From positions 1 through 41,812 of IMG/VR virus record IMGVR_UViG_3300035698_003494: a stretch of DNA of 41,812 bases; one strand, 5' to 3'. Source of the stretch: a virus. The translations under genes were made by a program, and so were the position numbers. Below are positions 15,032-24,062 of the stretch, one piece after another. Under the pieces are notes generated by a model. The model was not told where the DNA came from and did not search any database. It worked only from the letters and a program-made list of their open reading frames with translations. Positions within the stretch are counted from its first letter, which is position 1. The number at the start of each line of letters is the position of its first letter.

Positions 15032-15399
15032 CTAACATACTCTCAGGAGTATCTATAGGAGAGAGTACTTCAATTGGTGCTTTCTGTGAAATAGGAAAGG
15101 ATGTGGTGATAGGTCATGATTGCAAAATTCAAGCTTTTGTTTTCATCCCACGGGGGGTTTATATTGGCGATAATGTATTCATCGGTCCTGGTACTATATT
15201 CACTAATGACAGGTATCCGTCGTCTAAAGAATATGGTAAGTATGAGGAGACAATTATCGAAAACGAAGTCTCTATTGGTGCTGGCTCGACTATCAGGTGC
15301 GGTATCAGACTCGGAAGAGGATGTAGAATTGGAGCAGGTAGTGTAGTTACTAAAGATGTACCAGCAGGAAAGTTAGTAAAAGGAAATCCAGCAGAATGA
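15004..15399 (+). CDS. Hexapeptide-repeat acetyltransferase (WbbJ/FdtC-like)
   Basis: A left-handed beta-helix protein of 131 residues: repeated hexads (IGESTS IGAFCE IGKDVV IGHDCK), a loop at DRYPSSKEYGKYEET, then IGAGSTIRCGIRLGRGCRIGAGSVVTKDVPAGKLVKGNPA, the typical CoA-binding end. It would acetylate the amino sugar made by the DegT enzyme just upstream. ATG at 15004 follows AGGAGG at slightly long spacing. Bases about 15,120-15,315 use C-ending and CG-containing codons unlike the rest of the genome, hinting at recent recombination within the gene. Confidence 0.88.
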   Translation: MAKIWKPELTNILSGVSIGESTSIGAFCEIGKDVVIGHDCKIQAFVFIPRGVYIGDNVFIGPGTIFTNDRYPSSKEYGKYEETIIENEVSIGAGSTIRCGIRLGRGCRIGAGSVVTKDVPAGKLVKGNPAE

Positions 15400-16103
15400 G
15401 ATCTTGTAAACACTGTAAACCTAGTAGTAATGAGTCAAAACTTAACGAATATAGTTTAAGAGGACCCATAGGATTTGCTCAAAGAGTTATTGTTGAACAA
15501 GCAGTAATCTCTATTTTAAATAAGAACAATATTAAACTTAGAAGAAAGAAGATATTAGATCTAGGTTGTGGAGATGGTGGATGGTTAAGATTCTTAGCTG
15601 AGTTAAGAAGTGAAACAGGTTATATGGTAGGAGTAGATTTAGCAACAGAGTTTCTTAAACAGGCTAGGAAGATAAACTCCTTAATTAAGTATAAAACTGG
15701 AGATATGGTTACTTTTAAATCAGATGTTAAATTTGATATAGTTACAGCGTTTGTTTCTTTTATGTATTTAACAAACATCTTTGATGTAGATACAGCATTT
15801 AAGAATGTATCAAAACTAGTAAAAAAGAATGGGTACTTCCTCTTCTTTGATATTTATGGTGAGACTTTTAAGGATGGTAAGAGATCATTCCTTGCTGAAG
15901 AGTTACAAAGTTTAGGGAAAAAGAATGGTTTAACTTTAGTAGATACTAAGTATATATTTAAGAATTTTATTCAAGATGGGAAGGAGATATCAGTAGCTTA
16001 CCTAGGACAAAACCTACCTCTATACAGACTATTACAGATAGAGGAGGACTTTCCAGATTATACAAGTTATAATAATTTAATGTTACTATTTAGAAAGGAG
16101 TAA
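15396..16103 (+). CDS. SAM-dependent class I methyltransferase
   Basis: Motif I is ILDLGCGDGGWLRFLAEL, followed by acidic motif II MVGVDLA and motif III near FDIVTAFVSFMYL. The 235-residue size and the company of sugar enzymes suggest O- or N-methylation of a sugar or its lipid carrier; a DNA target is less likely as no recognition domain is seen. Begins MRSCKHCK with a CxxC. Start overlaps the acetyltransferase stop (ATGA). Confidence 0.85.
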   Translation: MRSCKHCKPSSNESKLNEYSLRGPIGFAQRVIVEQAVISILNKNNIKLRRKKILDLGCGDGGWLRFLAELRSETGYMVGVDLATEFLKQARKINSLIKYKTGDMVTFKSDVKFDIVTAFVSFMYLTNIFDVDTAFKNVSKLVKKNGYFLFFDIYGETFKDGKRSFLAEELQSLGKKNGLTLVDTKYIFKNFIQDGKEISVAYLGQNLPLYRLLQIEEDFPDYTSYNNLMLLFRKE

Positions 16104-16105
16104 AC

Positions 16106-16273
16106 ATGTATATTAAAGTAGAAGATGATGGACTAGAGATTACTGTAGATCACTCAGGTGAACGTACTTGGGTAGACTTATTAGAGTTATTTATATCTCA
16201 AGTATTACCAGGGTTAGGATACAAAGGAGTACCTGACACAGATAAATTTAATTGGGAGGAAGAAAATGAGTAA
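16106..16273 (+). CDS. Small acidic hypothetical protein, 55 aa
   Basis: ATG two bases after the methyltransferase stop, with AAAGGAG upstream. MYIKVEDDGLEITVDHSGERTWVDLLELFISQVLPGLGYKG looks like a small alpha/beta domain; the resemblance to other short phage proteins is only in composition. It overlaps the glycosyltransferase start by eight bases. Function unknown. Confidence 0.65.
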   Translation: MYIKVEDDGLEITVDHSGERTWVDLLELFISQVLPGLGYKGVPDTDKFNWEEENE

Positions 16274-17975
16274 AGGTAAATTCAGTTGTATTATACCAAG
16301 TCACAAACTATTCAAAAGAGAGGATGGCAAGTATGAGTTAGAAGCTTGTATTGATTCTATACTGGATCAAGACTATAAGAACTATGAAATTATAGTTTGT
16401 GTTAATGGTCCAGAGTATGATAAAATTAATAAATTTTTATCTTCCAAATATGGTAGTGTAAAAGCAGGTACTTCATTTTTAACAATTTGTATAACTAAGG
16501 AAGCTAATGCTGCTACAGCAAGAAATAAAGGAGCTGAACAAGCTACAGGTGAGTATTATACATTCTTATCTTCTGATTGTTTCTTAAAGCCAGGTGGTTT
16601 ACAAATATGGAAAGATGCTTTTGATGCTAATCCTGAAGTATCTATAGTATACTCTGATATAGACTATATGGTATCTGGAGAGTATAAAGGAGATAGAGGT
16701 CATGTATCTGAATATGATAGATATGAACATGAGTGTCATAATATCATAGATGGTGCTATGCCTTGTAGAGCTAAATATTTTGAACCTTGGTATCCTGAGG
16801 TTAAAGCATTACAAGATTGGGCATGGTCTTTAGCAGTTACTAAACATGCTCCTGCTATAAAGATTCCAGATGTATGTTACATGGGTGAAGCACCTAAACC
16901 TGGAGGACTATCAGATCACTTCTCTAAGAATTGGTTACAATTAAATAAACAAATCAAGAAGATACATAAGATTCCAGAAAGAAAATGTGTATGTACTTCC
17001 ATAGGTGCACCATTTCATGCACTAAGAACTGCTAAACTATTAGATATGGACTACTTACCAGCAGATCAATTAATATCTAAAGATCATGCTTATGAAGCTA
17101 TATATGTATTAGGATATTATATTTCTAATCAAGAATTTCATAATGCTTTATTTGCTAAAGCTCAGTCTGATACTATTAGAGTAGTACACTGGATAGGTAC
17201 AGATATAGCACAAATGATGGGTATCTCTTGGGAGCATAATAGAAATTGTGTATTAGCTTTAAATGAGTATGTAGATCTACAGTTAGCAGAGTATAGTCTA
17301 ACACATAGAGATCTCACTGACATGGGATTACGTGTTACAGAATTACCTCTACCTTTAGATGTAGCTAAGTATAAAAGAATTAAAGAGAAACCTAAGAAGT
17401 TTACTGTGGCAATATATGTACCAGGATATGAGGAGTTACATTATATAAAGTATAATATACAGTTAATGATAGATGTAGTAAAAGCATGTCCTGATATTAA
17501 GTTTATATTCTTTGGTAAGAAACCTAATGCACCAATAGGTATTAAGAATCTTAAAGTATTAGATTGGGTTCCTATAGAAGAGGTAGCTAAACAATCAACT
17601 GTTTTACTAAGATCTACAATGTATGATGGATTACCTATAGCTCCTATAGAGTTTCAACTAATGGGGAGAGAGTGTATTACAACTGCACCTATTGGAGGAT
17701 CTTATTGGATAGGTTCAGGTAGAGTTACAGAACAAACTGCACCTCAAATGAAAGCTGTCATAATTAATGCTCTAAGAGATATACAAAAGAAACCTAAGTC
17801 TCAGAAGCAAATTAAGGAAGCTATAGATCATTGGACTAAAGAGTTAGCTCCAGAAGTAATTAAGAGGAAGTTTAATAAACTAGTGAATCAAAGAAAGAAA
17901 GTTGTAAAGGCTAAGATTGAAGTTGCATTAAAAGAACAAAAGAAGGAGAAGAAAAGTGGAAAAAAGAGTAGATAA
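16266..17975 (+). CDS. Two-domain glycosyltransferase (GT2 plus GT4-like)
   Basis: 569 residues. The N-terminal half is a GT-A fold family 2 enzyme: FSCIIPSHKLF, DYKNYEIIVCVNG, ANAATARNKGAEQATGEYYTFLSSD, and a DxD-like YSDIDYM. The C-terminal half (from about 240) looks like a GT-B family 4 domain: HWIGTDIAQM, IKFIFFGKKPN, LDWVPIEEVAKQSTVLLRSTMYDGLPIAPIEFQLMGRECITTAPIGG. A Lys-rich tail follows. Such fusions add two sugars or use one domain for binding. Cytoplasmic. Central gene of the sugar cassette. Confidence 0.88.
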   Translation: MSKGKFSCIIPSHKLFKREDGKYELEACIDSILDQDYKNYEIIVCVNGPEYDKINKFLSSKYGSVKAGTSFLTICITKEANAATARNKGAEQATGEYYTFLSSDCFLKPGGLQIWKDAFDANPEVSIVYSDIDYMVSGEYKGDRGHVSEYDRYEHECHNIIDGAMPCRAKYFEPWYPEVKALQDWAWSLAVTKHAPAIKIPDVCYMGEAPKPGGLSDHFSKNWLQLNKQIKKIHKIPERKCVCTSIGAPFHALRTAKLLDMDYLPADQLISKDHAYEAIYVLGYYISNQEFHNALFAKAQSDTIRVVHWIGTDIAQMMGISWEHNRNCVLALNEYVDLQLAEYSLTHRDLTDMGLRVTELPLPLDVAKYKRIKEKPKKFTVAIYVPGYEELHYIKYNIQLMIDVVKACPDIKFIFFGKKPNAPIGIKNLKVLDWVPIEEVAKQSTVLLRSTMYDGLPIAPIEFQLMGRECITTAPIGGSYWIGSGRVTEQTAPQMKAVIINALRDIQKKPKSQKQIKEAIDHWTKELAPEVIKRKFNKLVNQRKKVVKAKIEVALKEQKKEKKSGKKSR

Positions 17976-18288
17976 TCCTAAGTGTGTTAAGATAATTTCC
18001 CCTGAGAATAGTATGTATGCTACTACTGCAATGACAGCATGTATGCGTGCACAGGGAATAGATAAAGATAATAACTCTATAGATCCCTATGTAACTGAGA
18101 TATATTGTGATAAGTGTAAAGAAAGAATACTTGGTTCTTACTATGTATTAGATGACTTAGGAGGGTATGTATCTGCAGACTATTGTTTAACTTGTGCTAA
18201 GCAAGTTAGAAAAGCACTTAAAGGTTCACATATACCTGTAGGGAGTTTTTATAAAAGTTATGCAAAGAAAGGAAAGAAGAATGGGTGA
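17956..18288 (+). CDS. Zinc-binding hypothetical protein, 110 aa
   Basis: The start is GTG at 17956, chosen because AAGGAG lies just upstream within the glycosyltransferase end; overlap is 20 bases. IYCDKCKERILGSYYVLDDLGGYVSADYCLTCAKQ has two CxxC pairs spaced like a LIM/zinc-ribbon knuckle. The N-terminal half has no clear motif. Role unknown; perhaps a small adaptor. Confidence 0.65.
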   Translation: MEKRVDNPKCVKIISPENSMYATTAMTACMRAQGIDKDNNSIDPYVTEIYCDKCKERILGSYYVLDDLGGYVSADYCLTCAKQVRKALKGSHIPVGSFYKSYAKKGKKNG

Positions 18289-18436
18289 ATCATTAACTAA
18301 AGAAGAATTATACAATGATGTAACAAAAGCCTTTGACTTAAAAGGTGTACCAGTATTCTATAGAGGTAGAGTTGATAGGAAGATTGCTGAGGTTATTTCT
18401 TACTTGTATAAGAAGTATATACTTATAAAACGATGA
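18281..18436 (+). CDS. Small hypothetical protein, 51 aa
   Basis: ATG within the end of the zinc protein gene after AAGGAAAG; stop overlaps the next ATG as ATGA. MGESLTKEELYNDVTKAFDLKGVPVFYRGRVDRKIAEVISYLYKK is charged and helical. No family recognised. Confidence 0.6.
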   Translation: MGESLTKEELYNDVTKAFDLKGVPVFYRGRVDRKIAEVISYLYKKYILIKR

Positions 18437-19164
18437 AACCTAGAGTATGTTTTTTAGCAACTGTTTATAATGGCCAGGTATATCTAGCTGAAACTATTAA
18501 TAGTATGCTTAGTCAAACTATGAAAGATATAGAGATTATCTATATTAATGATGGTTCTACAGATAGTACAGAAGAAATCCTTAAATACTATAAAAGTATA
18601 ACGAAGAGATTTAAGTATTATAATATGCCTAAGAATGTAGGTATCTCTAAAGCATGGAATTATGGAGTTACTAAAGTGAAAGCACCCATTATATGCGTCT
18701 CTAGTGCGGATGATGTGTATACTGACTATAGGGCTGCACTCAGTCATAAAACCCTCTCACAGGGCAAATATGATGCCTTTTACGGGGCTTATTTGAGGAG
18801 TCATGAAAACATTGATGATATCCAGCAAGGATTCCTACAAGATGGATCTCCTGCATGGATGTATGAAACTATACCCTATAAGAAAGGTATGTTAGATAAG
18901 AAACAAACTATCCCCCATGGCTTTATGTCTGTTACTACGAAAATAGCTAAAAAAATACCCTACCGTGAAGAACTCAAAGTAGGGATAGATTATCCTTTTA
19001 TTGTTGATTTAGAAGTAGCAGGTTGTAGATTTGCTTGGACTAAAGAAGTATTAGGTATTTATAGACTACATAAATCTAATGTATCCTGGACTAGACAGAA
19101 AGAGATACAGAAGTCTACAGAGTTAGCTCATAAGATATTGAAGAAAGCTAGAACTACTTCTTAG
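18433..19164 (+). CDS. Family 2 glycosyltransferase
   Basis: A 243-residue GT-A enzyme: VCFLATVYNGQVYLAETINSMLSQT, the donor-site IYINDGSTDSTEEIL, and SSADDVYTDY as the acidic DxD-like site. It would transfer a sugar from a nucleotide donor to a surface glycan or protein. Codons between about 18,690 and 18,990 are richer in C and CG than its ends, as in the acetyltransferase. It is the last rightward gene; its final 11 bases overlap the end of the leftward holin gene. Confidence 0.88.
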   Translation: MKPRVCFLATVYNGQVYLAETINSMLSQTMKDIEIIYINDGSTDSTEEILKYYKSITKRFKYYNMPKNVGISKAWNYGVTKVKAPIICVSSADDVYTDYRAALSHKTLSQGKYDAFYGAYLRSHENIDDIQQGFLQDGSPAWMYETIPYKKGMLDKKQTIPHGFMSVTTKIAKKIPYREELKVGIDYPFIVDLEVAGCRFAWTKEVLGIYRLHKSNVSWTRQKEIQKSTELAHKILKKARTTS

Positions 19165-19387
19165 TAACTAGTATCTTTCCAAAGTATCTTGTCACCATCT
19201 CAGATATAAATTTACGTCCTAAGAGTAAAATCAAACCCAAAATTCCTACTAACTTTATAATGGAGATAGCCTGATCTATTTCTCCTGCTTTAAAGAAGTA
19301 TCCTATAACCAAATTCACCCAAAGTACGAAGTTTACTATAAGCACATACCCAAGTCTCTTGGTTTCATATTTAATATGTTTACCCAT
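19154..19387 (-). CDS. Probable holin, 77 aa
   Basis: Two membrane helices (about 12-34 and 41-57) with a basic start and a Lys/Arg-rich end, and directly next to the amidase endolysin, as expected for a class II holin that opens the inner membrane for lysis. Start ATG shares one base with the amidase stop, so it is translated after it. The holin call rests on size, topology and neighbour; no family motif is visible. Last gene of the late transcript. Confidence 0.6.
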   Translation of the reverse strand: MGKHIKYETKRLGYVLIVNFVLWVNLVIGYFFKAGEIDQAISIIKLVGILGLILLLGRKFISEMVTRYFGKILVTKK

Positions 19388-19857
19388 TATCTTACTCCTT
19401 TTTGTAAAGCTTGTCTTACCCAGTTAGATATCTCTGGTATCTTCCTATGTAAGTATTTACCTGGACAATATCTATTACCAGGAGGATCTCTATAATCAGC
19501 ATGTGTGAATATATGATGCATATCAGTATCTATCTTATACTCTTTACACAGTTTTAAAACTAAGACCTTCAATGAATTAATCTGTTTATCTGTAGGTTCT
19601 TCTCTTGTAAACTCTCCCATAACACAAATAGCTATAACATCTACATTATGTCCTGTAGAGGATGCAGGGTATTCTTTAACATCTCTACCCTCTATAATTG
19701 TACCATCTTTATTAATTATATAATGATATGCAATATCTCTAAATTCTCTTGTATTCACATGGAAGTCCCTCATAGACTCGATAGTCCAAGGTTCTTTAGT
19801 AGCCCAATCCTTCCATCCAGATTTATGTATACATATTTGCTTTGGTCTGTTTTCCAT
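19387..19857 (-). CDS. N-acetylmuramoyl-L-alanine amidase (endolysin)
   Basis: A T7 lysozyme-like type 2 amidase of 156 residues, cleaving peptidoglycan between MurNAc and the stem peptide. Zinc ligands are His11 (CIHKSGW), His119 (FTHADYR) and Cys131 (NRYCPG); DIAYHYIINKDGTIIEGR is the family's central strand. It has no signal peptide and no separate wall-binding domain, so it needs a holin, encoded next to it. T7 gp3.5 is of similar size and also inhibits RNA polymerase, but this phage has none. Confidence 0.93.
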   Translation of the reverse strand: MENRPKQICIHKSGWKDWATKEPWTIESMRDFHVNTREFRDIAYHYIINKDGTIIEGRDVKEYPASSTGHNVDVIAICVMGEFTREEPTDKQINSLKVLVLKLCKEYKIDTDMHHIFTHADYRDPPGNRYCPGKYLHRKIPEISNWVRQALQKGVR

Positions 19858-19858
19858 A

Positions 19859-22573
19859 CTACTCTCCTAACGTATTTAATAACTCTCCACCGAATGATCC
19901 TTTTGGAGGTTGATACCATCTGATTAAATTAGCGAATCCTCTTTTGAAAGTTCTATCATCTCCTGTAGTAGCCCACTTAACTACTCCTTCAGCTAAATCT
20001 AATGGTGTCTCTAGTAGATTTCTATTAATAGGAAGTCTAGAATATATCCTATTTAGTTGAGCTGATTTAAAATAAGGATCTACTTTTCCAAGACCTGCTG
20101 CTATTGCAGAAGTAACTCCAACATTCATAGTCCATTTATAGAAAGGTTTAGCTCCCATTGCTTTACGTAACATTTGAAAATGATTTGGAGACCAAGAACC
20201 AAATAGTCCATATAACCTACCTAATGGTCCTCTAAAAGCCTGTAATTTATTAGTATAAGTGTACACATATTGAGTAGTTTCTGCTACATAGTCTCCTGCT
20301 AGTCTAGCACCCATTTCTCCTACACCTAATTTCTTAGCATGCACATATCCCTGTATATAAGATCTTGCTGCATTATTTCTAGCTGAGGCTGATACAGGAT
20401 AATAACCTAATCTACCTAGGAAGTCAGCAGCTCCCTTAGCTCCTCTTTTAATTCCTATACCCATCTTCCTTGCTATTGAACTACTATTAGCAAGTCTTGC
20501 AGCTTCATCTTCTAATCCTAGTCCAGTTAAAGCATGACCACTAGAGAGTTTATCATATATTTGAAATACTCTACTATTATTTAAGAGAGCTTTAGCTTTA
20601 CCTGGTTGTAGTAAAATAGCTTCTGCTTGAGCTCCACTTGCAACATCAGTAAACATATCTGCATAGTATCTTTGAGTAGTAAAATTTCTTATTAAAAACT
20701 TATAGTTACCAGCTCCTAATTTAGCTCTTGCAATACCTCGTATAGCTAAGTTAGTTAAACTTGATGCTGGATCTTTTGACCCTAACCCTAAAGATTTAAG
20801 AGTATCTCTTACCATCTTAGGTTGTTGTGCTAGAGTACTTTTCCATTTCTCAATCATCTTCAAGTCATTTTCATTTCTACCAAATATATCTTCATTAATT
20901 GTTCTTTTAATATAGTGCTGATTAGATTTAGTTAGATCATGTGTTTTAAGAAAACTCTTAGTTAATTGCTCTACTTTGTTATCATTAAAAGTTCTTATCA
21001 TAGAATTCTCATATTGACGTAATACTTTATCAACATCTAAAGAAAATCCTTTTCCATTTAAAGTTCTAGCTTTACTAAACCCCGAATTAATCTCTTGGAT
21101 TGTTTCTAAAGCAGGTTTATTATTAGGAGCTTCTTGTATGTGTTCTACGAGTTTCTTTCTGATATGAGTAAAGTAACCTTCCTCTTGGACAGGAATACCT
21201 GCTGCTTTTAATCTTCCCTTATAAAAATCTACTCTTTTCTTATAAAAACGTAATGCCTTTTGTTCTGCTGGAGTCATTGATTTTACTAATTTTAATTGTT
21301 CTGACTTAGAGATATTCCAAACTTTTGGTTCTAAAGCTACAGCAATCTTGCTAGAAGATTCTTTATACCCAGTACCTAAGGACTTAAATACTTTATCATA
21401 AGCTTTAAAAGCATTTCCTGTTTGCCTAGCTGTCTTAACTTTAGCTGCATCTACGGACTTAGTTAATTCCTTAAATCCATATCTTTCAGCTTGTGCATAG
21501 CCAGGAACAAATCCATGTGTCATAGTTTCAATATTTGCTTTAGAAGGATCTTTTAACATTTTATTAATTTTATTAATCTTCTTTGCTAATGTTTTTAGTC
21601 CTTTAGGGGATCTAAGATATCCAGGATGAAATTCTCCTGTGCCAACTAAAGTTTCTATAGTTCTATTAGCTTTAATAGCTTCCTCTTGGGATAGAGTTGT
21701 TTTATATTTTCCAGTAAGCATCTTATTTAAAACTTTAGCATCTCTAACATCTAGAGGTTTTTCTGCTAGATCTCTCATAATTAATTGATTTTTGAGTTGA
21801 TGTCCCCCTTTAATAGCAGAAGGAGTTTCCCAAGTTTGTTTAGCTTGAGCATTTGTTAATTTTAAACCTTTAAGTGGTTTTCTAATAGGAGCCTTATTCC
21901 AAGCTTTAGTAAGTCTAGTTGTTTTGATTGCAGCTAATCCTGAAAGACCTGTGCTTAGAGCTCCTACTCCACCACCAATAACTGATCCTATCTTTGCAGA
22001 AGATAATAGATTTTGTCCATAGTCTTCTAGAGTTATCTCTTGGTTAATAACTTCTGGTAAATCTGTTGCTGCTGTATATGAAGTATAACCTAAACCTCCC
22101 TGTATAGCAGAAGAGGCTATTTTACCTATATAAGGTAATTTAGCTATTTTAGGTAAAAGTAACTGCATAGGTGTTGATCCTAGTACAGCACTAGAGGCCA
22201 TTGTTCCAAGTATTAATTGTCCAGCAGTTTTATATGTAGTAGCCTGCATTTGAACATCTTTTTCAAGCGCTGTGTCAAACTGCTTAATTGTATCTTTAGT
22301 TTCTACAACTTCTCCATCTTTCCTCTGATTATAATAGTCATTCCAAGATACTTGTTTTCCACCTACACTTGGGATTATTCCACCTAATGTACTATCAAAA
22401 GAAACTTCACTTGAAGGAACTTCCTTTGTTGGGGTAAGATTAACTTGAGACTTATATTCTGGATATTTAGATATGATTTTATTTGTTAGTTCAGTATTAT
22501 CTATATCAGCATATTCAGGATATTTCTTTTTAATCCTCTCTGCAAATTCATCTGTATTCATTTGATCTGGCAC
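19859..22573 (-). CDS. Large internal virion/ejection protein, 904 aa
   Basis: Largest gene. The N-terminus has two similar short motifs (KKYPEYADIDNTELTNKIISKYPEYKSQV), then Ala/Gly-rich hydrophobic stretches (LILGTMASSAVLG, IGSVIGGGVGAL) and a long Lys-rich helical body. Position after the nozzle and before lysis genes, size, and amphipathic helices fit T7 gp16/gp15-like proteins ejected into the host to form a DNA channel. No transglycosylase motif found. ATG after AGGAGG. Assignment is by place and composition. Confidence 0.65.
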   Translation of the reverse strand: MPDQMNTDEFAERIKKKYPEYADIDNTELTNKIISKYPEYKSQVNLTPTKEVPSSEVSFDSTLGGIIPSVGGKQVSWNDYYNQRKDGEVVETKDTIKQFDTALEKDVQMQATTYKTAGQLILGTMASSAVLGSTPMQLLLPKIAKLPYIGKIASSAIQGGLGYTSYTAATDLPEVINQEITLEDYGQNLLSSAKIGSVIGGGVGALSTGLSGLAAIKTTRLTKAWNKAPIRKPLKGLKLTNAQAKQTWETPSAIKGGHQLKNQLIMRDLAEKPLDVRDAKVLNKMLTGKYKTTLSQEEAIKANRTIETLVGTGEFHPGYLRSPKGLKTLAKKINKINKMLKDPSKANIETMTHGFVPGYAQAERYGFKELTKSVDAAKVKTARQTGNAFKAYDKVFKSLGTGYKESSSKIAVALEPKVWNISKSEQLKLVKSMTPAEQKALRFYKKRVDFYKGRLKAAGIPVQEEGYFTHIRKKLVEHIQEAPNNKPALETIQEINSGFSKARTLNGKGFSLDVDKVLRQYENSMIRTFNDNKVEQLTKSFLKTHDLTKSNQHYIKRTINEDIFGRNENDLKMIEKWKSTLAQQPKMVRDTLKSLGLGSKDPASSLTNLAIRGIARAKLGAGNYKFLIRNFTTQRYYADMFTDVASGAQAEAILLQPGKAKALLNNSRVFQIYDKLSSGHALTGLGLEDEAARLANSSSIARKMGIGIKRGAKGAADFLGRLGYYPVSASARNNAARSYIQGYVHAKKLGVGEMGARLAGDYVAETTQYVYTYTNKLQAFRGPLGRLYGLFGSWSPNHFQMLRKAMGAKPFYKWTMNVGVTSAIAAGLGKVDPYFKSAQLNRIYSRLPINRNLLETPLDLAEGVVKWATTGDDRTFKRGFANLIRWYQPPKGSFGGELLNTLGE

Positions 22574-22582
22574 TTATACCTC

Positions 22583-23722
22583 CTACAGTATTCCGAGTGA
22601 GTCTGTTGGTTTATATGCTCTTCTACCAACTCCAAAGTCAGTTCTTTTTGGAAGAGGTTTACCTGTTGACATAGCTTCTAAAGTAGCATTATAGAAATCT
22701 AATCTATCTTGCTCAGATTCCCAACCAAAACTACCTCCGACTTTATCCACATAGGTTTGAGCATCTTTATTTATCTTTATCTTTTGTACAGGTGTTATTG
22801 TTTTAGTTTTATTAGATTTTAACTTCTCTCTATTAGTAAGAGGAGCTTCATCGTAACCTATAATATTACCAAACATATCTTTCTTAGGTATAGGTTCTCC
22901 TGGTTTAGTTACATCTGTTGGAGCAAATAAGGAAGTATCAATCCCTAGACTCTTAAATAATTGTTGCATAGAAGCTTGTTGTGTTAGTTGTCCAGGATCA
23001 TAAGCACCTGGTATTTGTGCACTAGTTCCCCCTGCTGGTACATTTAGTGGATTTCCTGAAGCATCTTTAGTTTGATATGGAGCTACAGAACCTTCTCCAA
23101 ATGTCTCTTGCCCAGAGAAAGGGTTACCTTGGAACATATTAGCTACTCCACCTACGAATCCTGGTAGTAATGAAGGTAAAGCATTTTTACCAAAATTCTC
23201 TAAACTATCTACTTGTCCTGATCTAAATTCACCAAGAGCATTATCAACTGCTGCTTGTGGATTAGCTAAACTGAGGGATTTCTGAGATTCTAAATTCCCT
23301 ATAGCACTTTTAGCTTGCCCTTGTCTATCAGTAATAGTTTGAGCTACTTTGGAATCAATCCCAGCTAAGAAGTCTGCTTCATTCTCTGCTATTCCTGCAA
23401 AACCTTTAGTTCCTACAGAACCTTCACCTACACCACCTGTAATACCAGCACTTGCTAGATTACGTCTAAATTGTTTAGTGTTAGCTTCAGTTCTTTCACC
23501 TGCTGATTTAGCAGCTTCTTCTCTAAAGGCTATATCTCCAGGTTGAGCTTCACCCTTTAAGAAAGGTGCTAATTCTGTCCTCATCCTAGCAATAGCATTT
23601 GAAAATGCTTCTTCTTGAGCATCAAAGTTACTCTGAGCCTCCTTTGCTTTATTATACTGTGTTGTTTTATCAGAAGCTTGTTTAGCTAGTGTGCTTAGCA
23701 CTGTTGGTATGAACCATCCCAT
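22583..23722 (-). CDS. Virion-associated protein (internal/tail), 379 aa
   Basis: Starts MGWFIPTVLSTLAKQASDKTTQYNKAKEAQ at 23722 after AAGGAGGG; a longer in-frame start at 23767 would overlap the previous gene. A helical Ala-rich first half is followed by a Gly/Pro/Gln-rich middle (DASGNPLNVPAGGTSAQIPGAYDPG) and a basic end. This fits a second internal virion or ejection protein paired with the 904-residue one. Start shares a base with the upstream stop. No enzyme motif. Confidence 0.65.
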   Translation of the reverse strand: MGWFIPTVLSTLAKQASDKTTQYNKAKEAQSNFDAQEEAFSNAIARMRTELAPFLKGEAQPGDIAFREEAAKSAGERTEANTKQFRRNLASAGITGGVGEGSVGTKGFAGIAENEADFLAGIDSKVAQTITDRQGQAKSAIGNLESQKSLSLANPQAAVDNALGEFRSGQVDSLENFGKNALPSLLPGFVGGVANMFQGNPFSGQETFGEGSVAPYQTKDASGNPLNVPAGGTSAQIPGAYDPGQLTQQASMQQLFKSLGIDTSLFAPTDVTKPGEPIPKKDMFGNIIGYDEAPLTNREKLKSNKTKTITPVQKIKINKDAQTYVDKVGGSFGWESEQDRLDFYNATLEAMSTGKPLPKRTDFGVGRRAYKPTDSLGIL

Positions 23723-24054
23723 TATAATTCCCTCCTTATATATTTTTGATCTCTTACACCTTCCCAATACTTATAACCTAAATCTTTTAATTTTTTAAAA
23801 TAGTGCTTGCATAGTATAACTCCTGAATTCCTATCTTTTGATGCCCAATGTAAAATAAATAAACTATCTTTATCATTTGGGTATCCTAGAATGTAACCTT
23901 TAAATTTACCTTCGTCAAAGATAAGTAAACATTCTTTATTCTTAGTATATAATCCTTGTTCTAAGAATTCAATATTCTCTTTATATTTAATATCTCTTTT
24001 AGAAATATCTAATACTGCTTTTTTATAAATTGATCTATACTTTTTAATTTCCAT
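23722..24054 (-). CDS. GNAT-like small virion protein, T7 gp13-like
   Basis: 110 residues; ECLLIFDEGKFKGYILGY and FILHWASKDRNSGVILCKHYFKKLKDLGYKYWEG resemble the acetyl-CoA fold core of GNAT proteins. Many podoviruses carry a GNAT-like protein between nozzle and internal virion genes, where T7 has gp13. A catalytic role is uncertain because the canonical RxxGxG/A loop is replaced by DRNSGV. Stop overlaps the next start by one base. Confidence 0.5.
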   Translation of the reverse strand: MEIKKYRSIYKKAVLDISKRDIKYKENIEFLEQGLYTKNKECLLIFDEGKFKGYILGYPNDKDSLFILHWASKDRNSGVILCKHYFKKLKDLGYKYWEGVRDQKYIRREL

Positions 24055-24062
24055 TTAGTCTC

